A stretch of 64,000 nt of DNA from an uncultured Muribaculaceae bacterium (lineage in GTDB: Bacteria > Bacteroidota > Bacteroidia > Bacteroidales > Muribaculaceae): contig CAMWYR010000003.1 of assembly GCA_947178505.1 (NCBI GenBank), forward strand, positions 1-64,000. The letters run 5' to 3'. Shown here piece by piece: positions 19,531 to 29,946 of the stretch. A program made the position numbers and the translations under genes. The stretch's first letter is position 1. Each line of letters begins with the position of its first letter. The notes below the pieces were generated by a model. The model saw only the letters and a list, made by a program, of their open reading frames with translations. It did no database searches and was not told the DNA's origin.

Positions 19531-20495
19531 AACATAAGCATAAAGCCGGCCACGTAAAGTGCACTCAGGGCTATTAGCCAGATGGGACCTCGGTTGATAT
19601 CCCACAGTGCGAAGAGATTGCCGAGCTGGATGGCGGCCACCACGTAGAGAGAGCTGACGTAGACAAGGAGATTATTGAAATCTATCAACATGCACATCAC
19701 CGTGACGATACCCCAAAGGTTGATGACCATATTGTACTTGCTCCGCTGCGTGTTGCCCGCATATAGCTTCACCATATTGTTGAGCGCAAGCAGTAGGGCG
19801 ATAAGGAATGTGACTGCCACGTTCACCAGCACGATGAAGAAATCGCCGTGAGTGGTATAATGGTAGAAGAAATTCGTAAGTGTCGGCATCCTGAAGGAGT
19901 CGGGGGATATAATTCCGAAGCCCAGGCCTATCCAATAAGGGGCGACGAGACCCACAAGCATCGCAAGGAAGCCCTTGAAGCTAAAGCATTTCAATATCAT
20001 CGCCCCAATTATGTAGACCGGGAGCATGAACAGGAACGCATACTGAATCATACTTCCGATCGCCAGAACCGTGGCGATTACGAAGAGCTCCTGCGTGGCA
20101 TTCTGCCGCCGGTAGCATCCGAAAAGGATGATCATGCAGAGGATGTTGCCCAGTGCCATTATCTCTGACGTTGTCAGCGACCGTGAGAGCCAGACGTTGG
20201 AGGCGGACATGACGAGGAACATTCCGATAATCACCGTGTCGTTACCGAGCACGAATCCGAATTTCTTGTTCCAGAGCCACAACGCGATGCTGATAGCCGC
20301 AACGAGGCCGAGGCTTGCTAAGAAGCTTTCCAACTGTGACAGCCCCCACTGGCCCGGCGAGAAGAAGCATATGCCCATCCCGGTTTCGCGCAACGGGTCG
20401 GCACCGAAGAAATATGCACCGGCGAACATGACAAGGGAGGCAATGATCGCAGTCACCAGGCCATCCCTGCCCATCACTTGGTGGCGCCTTATCAT
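19527..20495 (-). CDS. Multi-pass membrane protein, function unknown
   Basis: Many hydrophobic helices; overlaps adjacent genes by a few nt. Confidence 0.7.
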   Translation of the reverse strand: MIRRHQVMGRDGLVTAIIASLVMFAGAYFFGADPLRETGMGICFFSPGQWGLSQLESFLASLGLVAAISIALWLWNKKFGFVLGNDTVIIGMFLVMSASNVWLSRSLTTSEIMALGNILCMIILFGCYRRQNATQELFVIATVLAIGSMIQYAFLFMLPVYIIGAMILKCFSFKGFLAMLVGLVAPYWIGLGFGIISPDSFRMPTLTNFFYHYTTHGDFFIVLVNVAVTFLIALLLALNNMVKLYAGNTQRSKYNMVINLWGIVTVMCMLIDFNNLLVYVSSLYVVAAIQLGNLFALWDINRGPIWLIALSALYVAGFMLML

Positions 20496-22105
20496 TTTTC
20501 CTTACGCTTACGGAAACGCACGGGATTTATCACCTGCGTATTCTCTTCGGGAATTCTTGGGCCCTGGAAAGGCACTTCCTTGGCATCACGGCGGAACTTG
20601 GGAGCGCCCGGACGCGCCGGGCGGCGGTCATCGCGCTTCGCTCCGCGGAAATCTTCCTTACGCGCCGGGCGGTTAGCGTCACGTCCGGGCCCGCGGAAGT
20701 CATCTCTGCGCTCCGGGCGGTTGCTGCGGAAATTATCACGGTCACCTCCGCGGAAGTCATCGCGACGGTCGGATTTATTACCGCGGAAGTCATCGCGGCG
20801 ATCGGATTTGCGCGACTGCTTATGGTCGTGCTGTCCGAATTTACGCGTCTCGCGCTTCCATTCATCGTCGGAAAGGCGTTTCATCTTGCGCGGGCCCTTC
20901 GAAGCGCCATCCTCATCAGAGTCGCCAAATGAGAAATTCTTCACATGGCCCCCATCCTGACGGAAGTCGCTGTAACTGCCGCTGAAGAGCACATACTCGC
21001 GCAACATGCACTCCAGACTGCCGTTGAGCAACGGAATCTTCATCGAGGGCTTGAGGCCGATATTATCGAAGTCGGGGCTGTCGAGGCCTATGATCCATGC
21101 GTGCCAGCCCGCGAAATTGCGCTTGAGCGTGGTGCCGATGCCACGGTAGAGTTCCTCTATATCATCCGGCTTGAGACGGCGTCCGTAAGGGGGATTTGTG
21201 ACGAGTACACCCTCCTCGCTGTTCTCAGTCCATTCGCTGAAGGGCTTGCAGGTGATCTCAATCATATCGTCAACCTGGGCTGACTTGATGTTGCGGCGGG
21301 CGATCATAACAGCCTCCGGATCGATGTCGCCACCATAGATCTTATATTTGAACTCGCACTCGGCGCTATCGTCATTGTAGAGTTCTTCAAAGAGCTCCTT
21401 ATCGAAATCGGGCCACTTCTCGAAAGCGAAGCCCTTGCGGTATATACCGGGATTGATGTTTGCTGCGATGAGGGCAGCCTCGATGAGGAACGTGCCCGAG
21501 CCGCACATCGGGTCGGCGAAATCGCAGTCGCCGCGCCAGCCGGTCTTCATGATGATGCCGGCTGCCAGCGCCTCGTTGATTGGAGCCTCTGTCTGTTCAT
21601 CGCGATATCCTCGCTTGGAAAGTGGCTCACCGCTGGAGTCGAGAGAAATAGTGACGCGGTCTTCATCGATATGCACATTGAAAAGGAGATCCGCACCCTC
21701 CACGCGCACCGACGGACGCTCGCCGTTCTTGTCGCGGAAGTGGTCGACGATCGCATCCTTCACACGATACGTCACAAAGCGAGAGTGGGTGAATACACCA
21801 CTGTTAACTGTAGCCTCTATTGCAAAAGTAGTCTTCGGAGTCATATACCGGCTCCAGTCGATCTCACGCACGATGTCATAGAGCTCATCAGAATCACGGG
21901 CCGTGAATTTCTCGATGGGCACGAGGATGCGCAAAGCCGTGCGGCAACATAAGTTGGCCTTGTACATAAGTTCAAGGTCGCCTTCGAAACTCACCATTCG
22001 CCGGCCGATTTCAACGTTTTCAGCACCGAGCGATATCAGCTCGTCGCGCAACACGTCTTCGAGGCCCTGGAATGTCTTGGCCACCATTGAAAAAACTTTC
22101 TCCAT
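20492..22105 (-). CDS. THUMP-domain RNA methyltransferase (RlmL-like) with disordered C-terminal repeats
   Basis: DPMCGSGTFLIEAALIA, VTNPPYGRRL, then RDDFRG-rich tail. Confidence 0.88.
   Translation of the reverse strand: MEKVFSMVAKTFQGLEDVLRDELISLGAENVEIGRRMVSFEGDLELMYKANLCCRTALRILVPIEKFTARDSDELYDIVREIDWSRYMTPKTTFAIEATVNSGVFTHSRFVTYRVKDAIVDHFRDKNGERPSVRVEGADLLFNVHIDEDRVTISLDSSGEPLSKRGYRDEQTEAPINEALAAGIIMKTGWRGDCDFADPMCGSGTFLIEAALIAANINPGIYRKGFAFEKWPDFDKELFEELYNDDSAECEFKYKIYGGDIDPEAVMIARRNIKSAQVDDMIEITCKPFSEWTENSEEGVLVTNPPYGRRLKPDDIEELYRGIGTTLKRNFAGWHAWIIGLDSPDFDNIGLKPSMKIPLLNGSLECMLREYVLFSGSYSDFRQDGGHVKNFSFGDSDEDGASKGPRKMKRLSDDEWKRETRKFGQHDHKQSRKSDRRDDFRGNKSDRRDDFRGGDRDNFRSNRPERRDDFRGPGRDANRPARKEDFRGAKRDDRRPARPGAPKFRRDAKEVPFQGPRIPEENTQVINPVRFRKRKEK
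20590..20815 (-). repeat. Degenerate repeats encoding (K/E)xDRRDDFRG-type units in the methyltransferase tail
   Basis: SDRRDDFRGNKSDRRDDFRGGDRDNFRSNRPERRDDFRGPGRDANRPARKEDFRG. Confidence 0.8.
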
Positions 22106-22158
22106 TTCGGATTATATTCTTAATTATCAGATGATTGTATTCCTTAAATATTTGCTTT

Positions 22159-23526
22159 TCAGGAAGCGCCGAACGTAATTTCATTTCCGCTGCGGCCACC
22201 CTGCACCGCGGGGCGCGACTGCTCGGCAGCCGACTGACGGTGGACCGCCTTGTTATCGCCGATGCGGCTGAGTTCCTCCTTGATGAACTGCGGACGATTA
22301 TAGGCCGGCGTGCGTTCGAGCAACGCGATGACCTCATGGTCGTCGAACTGCGAAGGCTTGAGCACGGCAAATTTCAGGCGCGCGGCATCGCGTTCCTGCT
22401 CCTTGAGACGGTCTTTGCCGTATACCTCCTCTATCTGCTTCTTCTCCTCGCGCTCCTGCTTGGTAGGCTCCCTGTGACCCTCGGCCTCATCGGGACGGAA
22501 CACGAGCTTATCGCCATCATCGGAGATGGTGACGTCGAAGCCGGATGCGAGCACGGTGATCTTTACCTTATCGCCCAGACTTTCATCAGCACCGATACCC
22601 CACTTCACGTCGATGCTCGACGGGAGCTTTGATGTGAAGTTGGTGATTTCAGCAATCTCCTCGGCGCGGATGGCATGCTTGTCGTCGCTTGAGCAGACAA
22701 ACTTGAAAAGAAGGCGCTTGGAGGTCTTGACATCATGCTGCTTGAGCAGAGGGGAATGAAGGGCATTCTGTATGGCGTTGGTGACGCGATGTTCCCCTTC
22801 GCCCTCGGCCGTGGCGATGATTGCCGACCCCGACTCCTTGAGCGTAGTCTTGACGTCCTGGAAGTCGACGTTGATGTAGCAGGGCTCGGAGATAATCTCC
22901 GAGATGCTTCGCGCGGCGTTGGCAAGGGTGTCGTCGGCCTTGCTGAACGCATTGAAGAAATTGAAGTCGGGATAGAGTTCGATGATATTCTCGTTGTTGA
23001 TGATGAGCAGCGAATCGACATACTTCCGCATCTCCTGCGCGCCCGCAAGGGCCTTGATGATCTTCTTCTTACCCTCGAACATGAATGGCACCGTGACGAT
23101 GCCGATCGTCAGCATACCGGCTTCCTTGGCCTCGCGGGCCACGACCGGAGCGGCACCCGTGCCGGTGCCTCCGCCCATACCGGCGGTGATGAACACCATC
23201 TCCGTCTCATCGGTGAAGAGTGAGCGGATATCCTCCAGGCTCGCCTCGGCGCACTGACGGCCCACTTCGGGCACGTTGCCGGCTCCGCGGCCGCGCGTGA
23301 TTTGAGGCCCGAGAAGCACCTGATTAGGCACGGGCGACTTATCAAGCGCCTGCTTATCCGTGTTGCATACCACGAACTTAATCAGCGGTATGTTCTGTTT
23401 AAACATATAATTGACAGCATTTCCGCCACCGCCCCCGACGCCTATAACCTTGATGATGGCGCTGTCGGTGTCGTCGATTGAATATGCTGATGTATCCATT
23501 ATTTCAGGATGTCTGTATTCTTCCAT
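22159..23526 (-). CDS. ftsZ: Cell division protein FtsZ
   Basis: GVGGGGGNAVNYM, ITAGMGGGTGTGAAPVVA. Confidence 0.97.
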   Translation of the reverse strand: MEEYRHPEIMDTSAYSIDDTDSAIIKVIGVGGGGGNAVNYMFKQNIPLIKFVVCNTDKQALDKSPVPNQVLLGPQITRGRGAGNVPEVGRQCAEASLEDIRSLFTDETEMVFITAGMGGGTGTGAAPVVAREAKEAGMLTIGIVTVPFMFEGKKKIIKALAGAQEMRKYVDSLLIINNENIIELYPDFNFFNAFSKADDTLANAARSISEIISEPCYINVDFQDVKTTLKESGSAIIATAEGEGEHRVTNAIQNALHSPLLKQHDVKTSKRLLFKFVCSSDDKHAIRAEEIAEITNFTSKLPSSIDVKWGIGADESLGDKVKITVLASGFDVTISDDGDKLVFRPDEAEGHREPTKQEREEKKQIEEVYGKDRLKEQERDAARLKFAVLKPSQFDDHEVIALLERTPAYNRPQFIKEELSRIGDNKAVHRQSAAEQSRPAVQGGRSGNEITFGAS

Positions 23527-23569
23527 GTGATTGGGATAAATTGGAGTGTGAGATTAAGGAAGTTTACGC

Positions 23570-24901
23570 TTATTCGATTATATCCGAATCATCTTCTGCG
23601 GGATTAGAGAATATTTCAGATATACGGTCCTGGAATTTCGACCAGAGGCCGCCACTTTTCTTCTGACGGTGCGGCCTGACGCGCTGGATTTCGTCGTCGT
23701 CGGCCTCCTCTTCGTTGCCTTCGCCCGTGACCGGAAGATCTTCGGCTCCGGGCATTTCAAGGCATTCCTCTTTCGTATCGGCGGCTCCGGAATAGAGCAC
23801 GCTGGCCACCTCCACCATCTCGGCCGTGGCGGGACGCGCCTCGTCGATGTGGATATATGTCGGCAGCATACCACGGCGCACCGGGGAATCTATCTGACGC
23901 CCGAGCAGGTCGAGCATTCCGTTAAGCTTCGTGCCTCCGCCGATGCAGATGATTCCGGCCGGAAGATCCTTATCCTTCAGTCCGGCATATTTAAGCTGCT
24001 CGATTATATTGGCAACTATCTCCTCGGAGCGTGCCGAGATGAGATTTCCCACCTCAGCCATTGAGATTCCGTTGACGTTGAGCGTAGTTGGAGTCTCGCG
24101 GGCGATGGCGTTGCCTGAAGTGATCTTTATTTCCTCCGCCTGCTCCTCAAGGAGGCTCAGGCTGGTGAGGTCGCGCGTGAGGTTACGGCCCCCCATCGGC
24201 AGGGTCGCGAAGTAACGGAGGCCCCCATCCTTGTAGATCGATACGGTCGTTGTCTCCGCTCCCATATCGACGAGCATGCAGCCGAGACGCTTCTCCTCCG
24301 AGGTGAGGATCACCTGAGCCGTGGAAAGGGCGGTAACGACGAAACCGGCCACTTCAATTCCGATTTTATCCACGAGCGTGCGTGTAAGATTGCGGCGCAG
24401 CTCCGGACGGCACACGATGAGGTCGAACACGGCCTTGATATAATTGCCCACCGCACCCTTGGGCGAGCGGGTCTCCGACTTTCCGACGAAGTAGACGCGG
24501 GGAATCGCATCCACCACTTCGAGCGACGAGTCAATAGCCGTGGCGAGAGCCTGCTGACGCAGGCGGACGATGATTTCCTCGGTGATCTCCGTGTCGTCGG
24601 GGAGCACAAGCTCCACATCCGTGCGGATGCTTCGCAGCGAGCGCCCGGAGAGCCCTACGAAGACCTTGCTGATGATCTTCGGAGCCACGCTCGGCTTGAG
24701 CTGCAGACGCTCCAGCACGCGTGTGACGCGCATCGAGGTCTCCTCGAGATTCTGGATGATACCGTATCTGACGCTCTCGATGCCACGCTCCTGCTCGGTG
24801 GCGATGATATCGAGACGCCCGTCGGAATGCATCTTTCCGACACTTGCTATTATCTTTGAGCTGCTTATTTCAATGGCAGCGACATATCTTTCGTCGTTCA
24901 T
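23570..24901 (-). CDS. ftsA: Cell division protein FtsA
   Basis: VAAIEISSSKIIASVGK, CMLVDMGAETTTVSIYKDG; next to ftsZ. Confidence 0.95.
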   Translation of the reverse strand: MNDERYVAAIEISSSKIIASVGKMHSDGRLDIIATEQERGIESVRYGIIQNLEETSMRVTRVLERLQLKPSVAPKIISKVFVGLSGRSLRSIRTDVELVLPDDTEITEEIIVRLRQQALATAIDSSLEVVDAIPRVYFVGKSETRSPKGAVGNYIKAVFDLIVCRPELRRNLTRTLVDKIGIEVAGFVVTALSTAQVILTSEEKRLGCMLVDMGAETTTVSIYKDGGLRYFATLPMGGRNLTRDLTSLSLLEEQAEEIKITSGNAIARETPTTLNVNGISMAEVGNLISARSEEIVANIIEQLKYAGLKDKDLPAGIICIGGGTKLNGMLDLLGRQIDSPVRRGMLPTYIHIDEARPATAEMVEVASVLYSGAADTKEECLEMPGAEDLPVTGEGNEEEADDDEIQRVRPHRQKKSGGLWSKFQDRISEIFSNPAEDDSDIIE

Positions 24902-24911
24902 ATTATCTGGC

Positions 24912-25823
24912 TCAGCCGTTCGGCTGCTTTTGGATGGGGTTTTCTATCGAATCGGTGTTATTGGCCTGCGTGGCCTTCGGGGCCTGAGCGGATTGTGCGT
25001 CACGGGGTGACACTTCCGGAAGCGTACCCTCCTCAAGGTCAATATCTTCTATGTATTGCTCGGCATGGTTCAGCCGGGTTTTGTCGCGGCGTGTCGCCAC
25101 AATCTGCCCGCGGAATTTCACCGAGATAGTGTCATATTCCTCCCAACCCTTATAGGGGAGCACCTGACGGTAGAAGAGCGCCAGGGCCCGTTTTTTTTCC
25201 TCCAGGCGCGTGGTGTCGCCGAAATTGATGACATGGCCACGGATACGGGGCACGAGAATAAGGTTCTTGGCATCTATGGCATCGACCATGCTCACAAGTT
25301 CGCTGAGCAGGGCATCTTTCCTTACGAAGTTCACGAGCGGAAGCACCGACTTGGGAGTAAAGTTGCGGTTAAAGCGTCCGCTCACTACGGGCACATCGCT
25401 GAAGAACTCTGCCGTCGATCTCACGTGGCGCCCGTCCTTGTTGATGTAGTAGGAGTTATCACCGAAAAAGACGCGCATCACCGGGATGAGCGGCACTATG
25501 CGCACGATAAGCTTGCCGCGCGAGGTCACCATGCAGTTCACGCTCTCGAAGTTGCTGTGGCGTGAGATATAGCGTTCGAGGTCGGAAGTGTTCACCTCAT
25601 GGATCGGCGTCCCGACGATGCGGCGCGGATAGCGGTAGAGCTCTTCGCTGACACCGCGGCGTATCACGGAGTCCATGGCGTCAGTGCCCTGCACCTGGAT
25701 TTCTATACCGATGCACACGTGGTCGGCCGCCTGACGATGAGCCCACACGCTCATCACGGCAGTATAGGCCAGCAGGCTGCAGAGGATGCTCCAGGTCACT
25801 ATTTTCCGCGTCTTATCTGTCAT
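24912..25823 (-). CDS. ftsQ: Cell division protein FtsQ
   Basis: Single N-terminal TM, POTRA/FtsQ-like region, position between murC and ftsA. Confidence 0.85.
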   Translation of the reverse strand: MTDKTRKIVTWSILCSLLAYTAVMSVWAHRQAADHVCIGIEIQVQGTDAMDSVIRRGVSEELYRYPRRIVGTPIHEVNTSDLERYISRHSNFESVNCMVTSRGKLIVRIVPLIPVMRVFFGDNSYYINKDGRHVRSTAEFFSDVPVVSGRFNRNFTPKSVLPLVNFVRKDALLSELVSMVDAIDAKNLILVPRIRGHVINFGDTTRLEEKKRALALFYRQVLPYKGWEEYDTISVKFRGQIVATRRDKTRLNHAEQYIEDIDLEEGTLPEVSPRDAQSAQAPKATQANNTDSIENPIQKQPNG

Positions 25824-25869
25824 TATCCTTGAACTGCCCCCGGCTTGGGGCCGGGAGCTATCGGGGTGA

Positions 25870-27246
25870 TTATACGGGTTGTGCGCTCAGAATTTCCTTC
25901 ATTTCCGGCAACAGTCGGTCAATGTCGGCAGCCCCAAGCGTCATAAGAAGTTCAAAATTACTATTTTTTATCAGATTCAGCAAATCTTTTCTCTCACAGA
26001 GCAATTTTTCACCACAATTAACATTCCGCAAGATGATTTCAGAGGTCACACCCGGAATCGGAAGCTCACGCGCCGGATAAATCTCGGGCATAATCACACG
26101 GTCGGCCGCGCTGAGAGCTTCTGCGAATTCAGGAGCGAAATCACGGGTGCGCGTGTAGAGATGCGGCTGGAAGATTACTGTGAGCCGTCGCCCCGGATAG
26201 AGCTTCCTGACCGACTCGATGGAGGCCCTCACCTCGTTGGGCGAGTGAGCGTAGTCGTCGATGAGCACCGGGCCGCAGGGGCGTTCTGTTCCGTCGAGCC
26301 AGACCTCAAAGCGCCGCTTGGCACCCTTGAAGGTGGAGAGTCCGCGACGCACGTCGTCGGGAGTGGCTCCTGCGGTCAGAGCGGCCGCAGCGGCGGCTAC
26401 AGCATTGTCGATATTGATTTCCACCGGCACTCCGGGGCTCAGATTCTCAATTCTCAGGCCGTTAGGGCCTACGAGCGTGAACGATATGCAGCCTTCGCCG
26501 TAAGCGATATTCTCGGCATGCCAGTCGCCTTCGCCTATGCCGTAGGTCTGCACGGTGACGCCTGCCTGCACGTCGGGATGCATCTTTAGGCCGGTGTGCA
26601 TGATGAGCGTGCCGCCGGGGCGGACAAGCGACGTGAAGTGGCTGAATGCCTCCAGATAATGAGCCTCATCGCCGTAGATGTCAAGATGATCAGGGTCGGT
26701 GGAGGTGATTACGGCGATATGGGGAGTCAGATGATGGAACGAACGGTCATATTCATCCGCCTCGATCACGCTAACGCGCGATTGCTCGTTGAGCACGAGA
26801 TTTGAGTCGATATTGCGGAGGATCCCGCCGAGAAAGGCTGTGCATCCGACGGCAGACTCGCGCAGGATATTAGCCACCATAGAGGAGGTAGTGGTCTTTC
26901 CGTGACTTCCGGCCACGCAGATTGCCTCCGTGTCGCGGGTGATGCGGCCGAGCAGGGCAGCGCGCTTAATCACCTCGAAGCCATTGTCGCGGAAGTAGGA
27001 AAGTATCTTATTGTCGGCAGGCACGGCGGGCGTATATACCACGAGCGTTTCCTCCGGATTGCGGAAGTCGTCGGGAATCTCGTCGACCGAATCAGTATAC
27101 GTCATCAGGGCGCCCTCTTCGGCAAGGCGGTCGGTAAGGTTGGACTCCGTGCGGTCATAACCGGCGATCTGCGCACCGTGGCGCAGGAAATATCTTACAA
27201 GATTGGCCATGCCTATTCCGCCGGCCCCTACAAAATAGAGTTTCAT
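25870..27246 (-). CDS. murC: UDP-N-acetylmuramate--L-alanine ligase
   Basis: FVGAGGIGMANLVRYFL, CVAGSHGKTTTSSMVA. Confidence 0.95.
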   Translation of the reverse strand: MKLYFVGAGGIGMANLVRYFLRHGAQIAGYDRTESNLTDRLAEEGALMTYTDSVDEIPDDFRNPEETLVVYTPAVPADNKILSYFRDNGFEVIKRAALLGRITRDTEAICVAGSHGKTTTSSMVANILRESAVGCTAFLGGILRNIDSNLVLNEQSRVSVIEADEYDRSFHHLTPHIAVITSTDPDHLDIYGDEAHYLEAFSHFTSLVRPGGTLIMHTGLKMHPDVQAGVTVQTYGIGEGDWHAENIAYGEGCISFTLVGPNGLRIENLSPGVPVEINIDNAVAAAAAALTAGATPDDVRRGLSTFKGAKRRFEVWLDGTERPCGPVLIDDYAHSPNEVRASIESVRKLYPGRRLTVIFQPHLYTRTRDFAPEFAEALSAADRVIMPEIYPARELPIPGVTSEIILRNVNCGEKLLCERKDLLNLIKNSNFELLMTLGAADIDRLLPEMKEILSAQPV

Positions 27247-28343
27247 TTGCTTCCTATAATTTTTTCCACTTCATCCACAATGAGTTCGTCGCTGTCGCGC
27301 ATGGCGAGTGCGGCGATATTGCGTTTCATCTCTTCGCGGGCCTTTTTATCCTGCATGAGGCTGATTGCGGCATCCACAAGTTTGTCGGTAGCTTCCGCAT
27401 CGGGAATCAGGATTGCGGCGCCGCGGTCGGAAAGTGCGCGGGCATTCTTGGTCTGATGATCTTCCGACACGTTGGGCGAAGGCACGAGAATGCAGGGCTT
27501 GGCGAGAATCTCGAGTTCGGAGATTGCGCCTGCGCCTGCGCGGCTCACCACGACGTCGGCAGCGGCGTAAGCCGAGGCCATGTCGGTGATGAAGGGAGTC
27601 ACGACCGTACCCTTGAGCCCTTTGGCGGCCTTCTGGCCGCGGTCGCCGAAGTTCTTGCCCGTCTGCCATATCACCTGGATTCCGGCGTCGGTGAGACGTC
27701 TGATATCGCGCTCAAGGCTCTCGTTGAGGGTGCGCGCTCCCAGCGAACCGCCGACAATCAGCAGGGTAGGGCGCTCGGCTGCCAGCCCGAAGCTCTCACG
27801 TGCCTTTCCGGCGTCAAGATCACTGCGTGTCAGGTCCTTACGCACCGGATTGCCGGTCTTTATGATGCTTTCGGCCGGAAAGAAGCGCTCCATATCATCG
27901 TAAGCCACGCATATCCTGCGGGCTTTCTTGGCGAGAAGCTTGTTGGTGACTCCGGCGTAGGAATTCTGTTCCTGAATCAGCGTGGGCACCCCGGCCTTCT
28001 GGGCGGCCTTGAGGGTCGGCCCCGAACAATATCCGCCGACGCCGATAGCGATGTCGGGCTTGAATTCCTTCACGATATCGCGGGCCATGGTCATGCTCTT
28101 ACGCAGCTTGAGCAGCACGCCGAGATTGCGCCAGAGGCGCTTACGGTCGAACCCGGCTACCGGGAGCCCCTTGATGGGGTAGCCGGCCGCCGGTACCTTT
28201 TCCATCTCCATGCGGTTTTCGGCTCCGACGAATAGTATATCCGCGTCGAGGCGCCGCTTTATGGCGTTGGCTATCGAGAGAGCGGGGAAGATGTGGCCTC
28301 CGGTGCCACCTCCGCTGATCAGAATCTTATATTTCTTTGCCAT
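27243..28343 (-). CDS. murG: Lipid II synthase MurG
   Basis: ISGGGTGGHIFPALSIANA, IGVGGYCSGPTLKAA. Confidence 0.96.
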   Translation of the reverse strand: MAKKYKILISGGGTGGHIFPALSIANAIKRRLDADILFVGAENRMEMEKVPAAGYPIKGLPVAGFDRKRLWRNLGVLLKLRKSMTMARDIVKEFKPDIAIGVGGYCSGPTLKAAQKAGVPTLIQEQNSYAGVTNKLLAKKARRICVAYDDMERFFPAESIIKTGNPVRKDLTRSDLDAGKARESFGLAAERPTLLIVGGSLGARTLNESLERDIRRLTDAGIQVIWQTGKNFGDRGQKAAKGLKGTVVTPFITDMASAYAAADVVVSRAGAGAISELEILAKPCILVPSPNVSEDHQTKNARALSDRGAAILIPDAEATDKLVDAAISLMQDKKAREEMKRNIAALAMRDSDELIVDEVEKIIGSK

Positions 28344-28409
28344 TGTCGTGTGAAGGATTATCTGATTGAAATTAACTTAGCAAGCCCGGATTCCCGCCGG
28401 GATAAGGGT

Positions 28410-29885
28410 TTATTTACCGGCGGAATAGTTGGCTGCCTGCATATCTTCGGGGAGGGCATTCTTCTCGGCGTTGATATGCGAGCGGTCACCCGAGGTGGCG
28501 GCGAAGCGGGCCACTGAGAGCATGATGCCGAGGGCGGCCGACATGACTATCACCGATGTGCCTCCCTTGGAGATGAAGGGGAGCGGCTGGCCCGACACGG
28601 GGAAGAGACCTGTGACGATGGCCATGTGCACGAGCGCCTGGAACACAATCATCACCGCACACCCGAGAATCAGGAAGGCCGGGAAAGCGCGCGAGCATTT
28701 ATAGGCTATTCGCCCGGCGCGGGCCACGAGCAGAAGGAAAAGCACCAGCACAATGGCGCCGCCTACGAACCCCGTATCCTCCACAATAATCGAATAGATA
28801 TAGTCGGAGAAGGCGAGAGGCAGACGCGCACTCTCGCGGGAGTTGCCGGGCCCTTGGCCGAAAAGGCCTCCGTTGGCCTGGGAGAACTTGGCGAACATCA
28901 CCTGACGGTTCAAGTCGTCGATAGGATCGGAGGGCTTGACGCCACGCAGGAAGCGCTTCACACGGTTACCCTGCGTGCCGGTTCGGTCGATTTGCTTTGA
29001 TCCGCGGTTAACCACGCCTCTCCCGCCTGCCTGAACCATAAGTTCCTGACGCTCCACGACATCATCATATTCCGTGGCGCTCGGAGTCATGTATTTCACC
29101 ACAAACAGTCCTCCGGCGGCTACTGCATACACCACCATTACCGTAATGAACTTCTTCATCTGAATGCCTCCTATCAGCATCATGCAGATGCTCACGCCCA
29201 TGAGGAGCAATGTGTTGGTCAGACCATTTTTCCAGAGACAAGCGCTGAACACTACGACCACTATGGCCGCCGTGATGATACCTGTGTTCGTTACGCCTCC
29301 GCGGGTCTGATTCTTACCCAATATGGAGGCGAGCAGACACACCACCGTGAGCTTCACCATCTCAGCGGGCTGGATTGTGATTCCGGCGAATACGAGCGCG
29401 CGCTGCGCTCCGTTATATTCGACGCCGAACAGACTTGACGCCACCAGCAGCCCGAGCGACAGGATGGCGAATAGCCAGGCGAACTTATTGAACAGCGTAT
29501 AGGGCGTCTTCTGAAGCCAGAGCACGATTCCGAAGCCGATGAGCAGGAAGATGCCGTGGCGGATCAGCGGACCATACACATTATTGCCGGCCACTTCCGT
29601 GGAAGAGGCACTGAAAAGCTCCACCACGCTGATGATGAGCAAGAATATGTAGATGCCCCAGATGTAGGGATCAGGGCGACCCTTCTTCTTGTTGAGAGCC
29701 GCCACCTTGGCGCTCTCGCTCTTAGCGGAGGATCCGGCACCCGCCGCCGCAGTGGCCTTCGCATTAACATTCTCGGAGATGCCGGGGCGGTTCTTACCCG
29801 GAGGCTCCTGACGCACCGGGGGCTCTACCGGCACACCATCGATGGTCTCGCGGATTTCAAGATCTTCAAGCAGTTCGTTATCCAT
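28410..29885 (-). CDS. ftsW: FtsW/RodA-family peptidoglycan polymerase
   Basis: Multi-pass SEDS protein, GFVGGAIVLVLF, GLFPVSGQPLPFISKGGTSV. Confidence 0.93.
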   Translation of the reverse strand: MDNELLEDLEIRETIDGVPVEPPVRQEPPGKNRPGISENVNAKATAAAGAGSSAKSESAKVAALNKKKGRPDPYIWGIYIFLLIISVVELFSASSTEVAGNNVYGPLIRHGIFLLIGFGIVLWLQKTPYTLFNKFAWLFAILSLGLLVASSLFGVEYNGAQRALVFAGITIQPAEMVKLTVVCLLASILGKNQTRGGVTNTGIITAAIVVVVFSACLWKNGLTNTLLLMGVSICMMLIGGIQMKKFITVMVVYAVAAGGLFVVKYMTPSATEYDDVVERQELMVQAGGRGVVNRGSKQIDRTGTQGNRVKRFLRGVKPSDPIDDLNRQVMFAKFSQANGGLFGQGPGNSRESARLPLAFSDYIYSIIVEDTGFVGGAIVLVLFLLLVARAGRIAYKCSRAFPAFLILGCAVMIVFQALVHMAIVTGLFPVSGQPLPFISKGGTSVIVMSAALGIMLSVARFAATSGDRSHINAEKNALPEDMQAANYSAGK

Positions 29886-29946
29886 TGATTGTCAGATTGT
29901 AAGCTTATATAAAGATTATTTACGGATAAATAGAGGGGCAGGAGAA

